From Cellvibrio sp. OA-2007 (GTDB lineage Bacteria; Pseudomonadota; Gammaproteobacteria; Pseudomonadales; Cellvibrionaceae): a DNA stretch of 64,000 nucleotides. Position 1 is the stretch's first letter; the number at the start of each line of letters is the position of its first letter. The position numbers and the translations under genes are program-made. Shown here piece after piece: positions 60,652 through 64,000 of the stretch. A model generated the notes under the pieces. It was not told where the DNA came from, did not search any database, and was given only the letters and a program-made list of their open reading frames with translations. The stretch is from contig NZ_BBUL01000091.1 in assembly GCF_000953825.1 (NCBI RefSeq), positions 1 to 64,000 on the forward strand, written 5' to 3'.

Positions 60652-61395
60652 ATGACTGCGCTCGAATCCCAAACATTGGTTGCCGATGAATTGCTGGTTC
60701 AATTAAAAGGAGTAGGTAAACGTTATAAAAAAGGTAAAGAGCAAGTCAGCGTATTAGAGAATCTCAATTTAGATATTCATCGCGGTGATTTTTTGGCGCT
60801 GATGGGACCTTCGGGTTCAGGTAAAACCACGCTATTAAATTTACTGGGTGGTTTGGATAAACCCAGTGCTGGTGAATTAATGATTGGCGGCCAGCGCTTG
60901 GATCAAATGTCCTCCGCGCAGTTAACCAAATGGCGTGCGCGCCACGTGGGTTTTATTTTCCAGTTTTACAATTTAATGCCGGTATTAACCGCCGAGAAGA
61001 ATGTCGAACTGCCGCTCTTGTTGACCAATTTGTCCAGCAAGCAGCGCAAGCAGCATGTGGCAGCCGCATTGGAATTGGTGGGTTTGTCCAATCGCGCCAA
61101 ACACTACCCCAGTGAATTGTCTGGCGGGCAGGAGCAGCGTGTCGCGATTGCGCGTGCACTGGTGAGCGACCCGGATTTGTTGTTATGCGACGAACCAACC
61201 GGTGATTTGGATCGTGCGACTGCGGATGAAATTCTCTCGCTCTTGCAAACACTCAATCAGCAACAGCAAAAAACCATCATCATGGTTACCCATGATCCGC
61301 GTGCGGCTGAGCACGCGCGTCACACCTGGCATATGGATAAGGGCTCGCTGGTTACTAACAGCAGTAGTAACAATGGCAATGCAGGAGGACGCTAA
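60652..61395 (+). CDS. ABC transporter ATPase, MacB/LolD type
   Basis: This 247-residue protein has Walker [18 protein letters not shown], the Q-loop [23 protein letters not shown], signature [15 protein letters not shown], Walker [13 protein letters not shown] and the switch His in [14 protein letters not shown]. It matches the ATPases that drive MacB/LolCDE-type permeases. CTGGAGGATC lies before the ATG. It is followed after two bases by the first permease gene, so the operon is tight. Confidence 0.93.
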   Translation: MTALESQTLVADELLVQLKGVGKRYKKGKEQVSVLENLNLDIHRGDFLALMGPSGSGKTTLLNLLGGLDKPSAGELMIGGQRLDQMSSAQLTKWRARHVGFIFQFYNLMPVLTAEKNVELPLLLTNLSSKQRKQHVAAALELVGLSNRAKHYPSELSGGQEQRVAIARALVSDPDLLLCDEPTGDLDRATADEILSLLQTLNQQQQKTIIMVTHDPRAAEHARHTWHMDKGSLVTNSSSNNGNAGGR

Positions 61396-61397
61396 TC

Positions 61398-62555
61398 ATG
61401 TACTACTTGCAATTTCTATTGAGCAATTTGGGGCGCAAAAAAATGCGCACCACACTGACCCTGCTCTCCATCATGATCGCGTTTTTATTATTTGGTTTAC
61501 TGCGCAGTTTGGCCGCAGCATTTGATCAGGGCGCAGAAATCGCCGGTGAAGACCGCTTGGTCAGCATTAATAAAATCAGTTTAATCCAGCCCTTGCCTGA
61601 ATCCTATCTGCCCAAGGTGCAAGCACTTGCGGGCGTCGATAAAGCGACCTCTGCCAATTGGTTTGGCGGTTATTATCAAGAACCTAAAAATCAATTTCCG
61701 CAATTTCCGATTATCGCGGAAGATTATTTTGAAATTTATAAAGAAATGATCAGCTTGCCCGATGAACAAATGCAGGCGTGGAAAAAGAATCGCATTGGTG
61801 TGGTAATCGGAAAAGCCTTGGTGGATCGCTTTAAATGGAGCATTGGCGATCGGGTTTCGTTAAAAGGTATGTTTCCGCGCGAGGGGGGCAGCACCACATG
61901 GGAATTTGAAATTTCAGGTATTTATGAGGCGAAAAGCAAAAGTGCCGATACCAGTGCCATGCTCATGCATTACGATTATTTTGATGAGGCGCGTCAGTAC
62001 GGCAAGGGTGATTTGGGCTGGTTGATTGTTCGCGTAAACGACCCAAAACAATCTGCCCAAGTGGCTGCCGCTATCGATGCGCTGTTTGCCAACTCTCCCG
62101 CCGAAACCAAAACCAGCAGCGAAAAAGAATTCGCTAAATCTTTTGCCAAACAATTTGGCGATATAGGTTTAATCACTACGTTAATTCTCGGTGCAGTGTT
62201 TTTTACTATGTTGCTGGTTGCCGGCAATACCATGGCGCAATCGTTTCGCGAGCGAATTCCAGAGTTGGCGATTTTAAAAACCCTGGGTTTTTCCGATTTT
62301 GCGGTGATGCTTATGGTGTTGTCAGAAGCGATTTTAATTTCGCTTATCGGCGGCCTTGCAGGCTTAATGCTGGCGAAATTTTTTATTACCGGCGCGGCAG
62401 AATCCATGGCCGCTACACTGCCGGGTTTAACCCTATCCAATACCATGCTGTTGTTCGGTGTAGGCCTGATGTTTTTGTTTGGCCTGCTCACCGGCATTAT
62501 TCCCGCGCTGCAAGGTTTGCAGCTTAATATTGTTGCAGCATTGCGGAGGCGTTAA
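61398..62555 (+). CDS. FtsX/MacB-type ABC permease (first)
   Basis: This 385-residue protein has one N-terminal membrane helix (about 20-38), a periplasmic MacB-type core domain (about 45-255) and three C-terminal helices (about 265-375: LGAVFFTMLLVAGNTMAQSFRERIPELAILKTLGFSD, IGGLAGLMLAKF, FGLLTGIIPALQGLQLNIVAALRRR). This is the layout of FtsX-like permeases. It works with the ATPase before it and the second permease after it. Confidence 0.9.
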   Translation: MYYLQFLLSNLGRKKMRTTLTLLSIMIAFLLFGLLRSLAAAFDQGAEIAGEDRLVSINKISLIQPLPESYLPKVQALAGVDKATSANWFGGYYQEPKNQFPQFPIIAEDYFEIYKEMISLPDEQMQAWKKNRIGVVIGKALVDRFKWSIGDRVSLKGMFPREGGSTTWEFEISGIYEAKSKSADTSAMLMHYDYFDEARQYGKGDLGWLIVRVNDPKQSAQVAAAIDALFANSPAETKTSSEKEFAKSFAKQFGDIGLITTLILGAVFFTMLLVAGNTMAQSFRERIPELAILKTLGFSDFAVMLMVLSEAILISLIGGLAGLMLAKFFITGAAESMAATLPGLTLSNTMLLFGVGLMFLFGLLTGIIPALQGLQLNIVAALRRR

Positions 62556-62557
62556 TT

Positions 62558-63748
62558 ATGTTTAATGCAATTACTCAAATTATTGTTGTTACCCTAATGA
62601 ATTTGCGCAACTTACCGCAGCGCCTGGGCACTTCTGCTGTTGCTGTTTTTGGTGTGGCCTGTGTGGTGGGGGTGTTTATTGCGGTGCTCTCAATGGCCAG
62701 TGGTTTTCAGCGCACTATGGTGAGCGCCGGTGCCGAAGATGTATTAATTCTCATGCGCGCGGGCGCAACCTCGGAGATGAGTAGCGGCATGGGTTATGAT
62801 CAAACCCAACTGATCGCTAACTTGCCCGGCATTGCCAAACTCGAAGGCAAACCGCTTAGCTCACCGGAATTATTTGTGATAGTGGATGTGCCCATGCGCA
62901 CCAAAGACACTAATGCCAATGCTCCTCTGCGCGGTGTGGAGCCTATGGCATTTGAAGTGCGCGAATCGTTCAAGATTATTGAAGGGCGCAATTTTGAACC
63001 GGGCAAAAATGAATTGATTGTCGGGCGGGCCGCGCAAACACAATTTGCCAATTTAGCCGTGGGTTCAGTGGTGAAGTTTGGCCAAAATCAATGGACAGTG
63101 GTCGGTGCATTTGAGGCTGGCGGCGGTTTGGCCGAATCTGAACTCTGGTGTGATGCAAAAATTTTGCAAAATGCCTATCGCCGCGGCAACAGTTATCAAA
63201 TCGTGCGTGCGAAGTTGGACGATAAAAATGGCTTCGCTGCAGTGAAAGATGCCATCGCAGCAGACCCAAAATTTAATCTGGATGTAAAACGCGAGGCGGA
63301 TTACCTCGCCGAGCAATCAGAACCGCTGAGTAAATTTATTAAAATGGTGGGCTACCCGCTCGCATTTTTAATGGCGCTCGGCGCAATTTTTGGCGCAGTC
63401 AATACTATGTATACCTCAGTCTCCAACCGCACCCGTGAAATTGCTACGTTGCGCGCAATTGGTTTTGGTTCAACACCGGTGGCTATATCCACACTCGTTG
63501 AATCGCTGGTGCTAGCGGTGATCGGCGGCCTAATCGGCGCGCTGATTGCGTATCTGGTATTTAATGGTTACACCGTTTCCACCTTAAATTTTGCCAGCTT
63601 CAGCCAAGTGGTATTTGATTTTGCCGTCACCCCGGACCTGTTAATTCAAGGTGTTGTATTTGCAATAGTAATCGGTTTTATCGGCGGCTTCTTCCCCGCC
63701 ATTCGCGCCGCCCGCTTGCCGGTGGCGACGGCATTGCGCGAAGTATAG
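62558..63748 (+). CDS. FtsX/MacB-type ABC permease (second)
   Basis: This 396-residue protein has the same layout as its neighbour: N-terminal helix (about 27-48, VAVFGVACVVGVFIAVLSMASGF), periplasmic core domain with APLRGVEPMAFEVRESFKIIEGRNFEPGKNELIVGRAAQ, and three C-terminal helices with FGAVNTMYTSVSNRTREIATLRAIGFGSTPVAIS and IGFIGGFFPAIRAARLPVATALRE. The two permeases probably form a heterodimer. Together with adaptor and ATPase they form an export or lipoprotein-type extrusion system of unknown substrate. Confidence 0.9.
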   Translation: MFNAITQIIVVTLMNLRNLPQRLGTSAVAVFGVACVVGVFIAVLSMASGFQRTMVSAGAEDVLILMRAGATSEMSSGMGYDQTQLIANLPGIAKLEGKPLSSPELFVIVDVPMRTKDTNANAPLRGVEPMAFEVRESFKIIEGRNFEPGKNELIVGRAAQTQFANLAVGSVVKFGQNQWTVVGAFEAGGGLAESELWCDAKILQNAYRRGNSYQIVRAKLDDKNGFAAVKDAIAADPKFNLDVKREADYLAEQSEPLSKFIKMVGYPLAFLMALGAIFGAVNTMYTSVSNRTREIATLRAIGFGSTPVAISTLVESLVLAVIGGLIGALIAYLVFNGYTVSTLNFASFSQVVFDFAVTPDLLIQGVVFAIVIGFIGGFFPAIRAARLPVATALREV

Positions 63749-63771
63749 ATAATCTTTAGGGGTTTTCCGGT

Positions 63772-63800
63772 AAAAGCCGCTGCCTGTCAGCGGCTTTTTT
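63772..63800 (+). terminator. Rho-independent terminator of the efflux operon
   Basis: AAAAGCCGCTG, five bases and CAGCGGCTTTTTT. It ends the adaptor-ATPase-permease-permease transcript 24 bases after the last stop codon. Confidence 0.92.
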
Positions 63801-63900
63801 ATGGCTGGCAGTTTTGCGCTGCAGGTCAATATTTGGTCAGTACTGGGCTATTCTTGCATGCTGTACGTAAAAAGGGGGTTGATGTAGTATCGCTCCCTTA

Positions 63901-63916
63901 TTGCATAAATATGCAA
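63901..63916. promoter_or_regulatory. Palindrome upstream of the partial regulator gene
   Basis: TTGCATAAATATGCAA is a perfect inverted repeat with six-base arms, 46 bases before the presumed TTG start. Its position suits an autoregulatory operator. It does not match the arabinose-locus palindrome. Confidence 0.4.
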
Positions 63917-63961
63917 AACAACAATTACAACAAAAATGGAATCACAGCGAGGGTAAACAAG

Positions 63962-64000
63962 TTGAAAGACGATAAACCCACATCCTTTGATATTGCCTTT
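63962..64000 (+). CDS. Partial gene, possible LacI-family regulator (N-terminus only)
   Basis: Thirteen codons from a TTG start (MKDDKPTSFDIAF) with GAGGG upstream run off the window edge. The segment PTSFDIAF resembles the first helix of LacI-type DNA-binding domains, in which a T-S-x-D-I-A pattern precedes the recognition helix. The upstream ATG at 63935 hits a stop codon after six codons. The evidence is short, so the family call is tentative. Confidence 0.45.
   Translation, partial: MKDDKPTSFDIAF

Overview
The window looks like a chromosomal segment of a plant-polysaccharide-degrading gammaproteobacterium of the Cellvibrio type. Three things suggest this: a close relative of the Cellvibrio japonicus arabinanase Arb43A, with its three catalytic residues at a constant offset of three; a dense cluster of large TonB-dependent receptors and secreted or lipid-anchored glycoside hydrolases; and Ser/Ala-rich linkers. 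The genus is inferred from recognition, not from an alignment.

Layout. 1-7.4 kb: a DMT-family exporter, a BtuB-like receptor, a secreted cytochrome c/beta-propeller protein and a DUF1080 (3-keto-disaccharide hydrolase-like) protein. 7.6-12.9 kb: two divergent L,D-transpeptidases of different families, then a 732-residue FtsZ/tubulin-superfamily GTPase that is clearly not FtsZ. 12.9-24.3 kb: stress and envelope genes. These are a DUF1428-YCII(DGPF)-GyrI operon, a KefC-like antiporter, a PAP2 phosphatase with EptA, a PmrAB/QseBC-like two-component system, an ECF42-type sigma factor, a periplasmic binding protein and a glutathione S-transferase.

24.4-55.4 kb is an arabinan/L-arabinose utilisation locus. 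On the minus strand lies a YtfQRT-YjfF-like ABC importer. On the plus strand lie a GH43 enzyme, araB, araD, araA, a HAD phosphatase, a GPH-family symporter and a cytoplasmic GH43. A divergent VOC/LysR pair interrupts the series. Then come a large GH43-LamG lipoprotein, two paralogous TonB-dependent receptors, a GH127 beta-L-arabinofuranosidase, the Arb43A-like arabinanase, a lipoprotein GH43 and an aldose 1-epimerase. The inferred flow is: arabinan is cut at the cell surface, oligosaccharides pass the outer membrane through the receptors, periplasmic GH43/GH127 enzymes trim them, the ABC and GPH systems import the products, a cytoplasmic GH43 finishes hydrolysis, and AraA-AraB-AraD make D-xylulose 5-phosphate. 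A recurrent palindrome, close to AATATTGTmwkACAATATT, sits at or near promoter elements in five intergenic regions of this locus (eight sites) and looks like the operator of one repressor not encoded in the visible part.

55.4-64 kb: a third large TonB-dependent receptor, then a MacA-like adaptor, an ABC ATPase and two FtsX/MacB-type permeases, and the first 13 codons of what may be a LacI-family regulator. Several short palindromic repeat families lie between genes. I saw no tRNA, rRNA, CRISPR array, prophage or insertion-sequence transposase.
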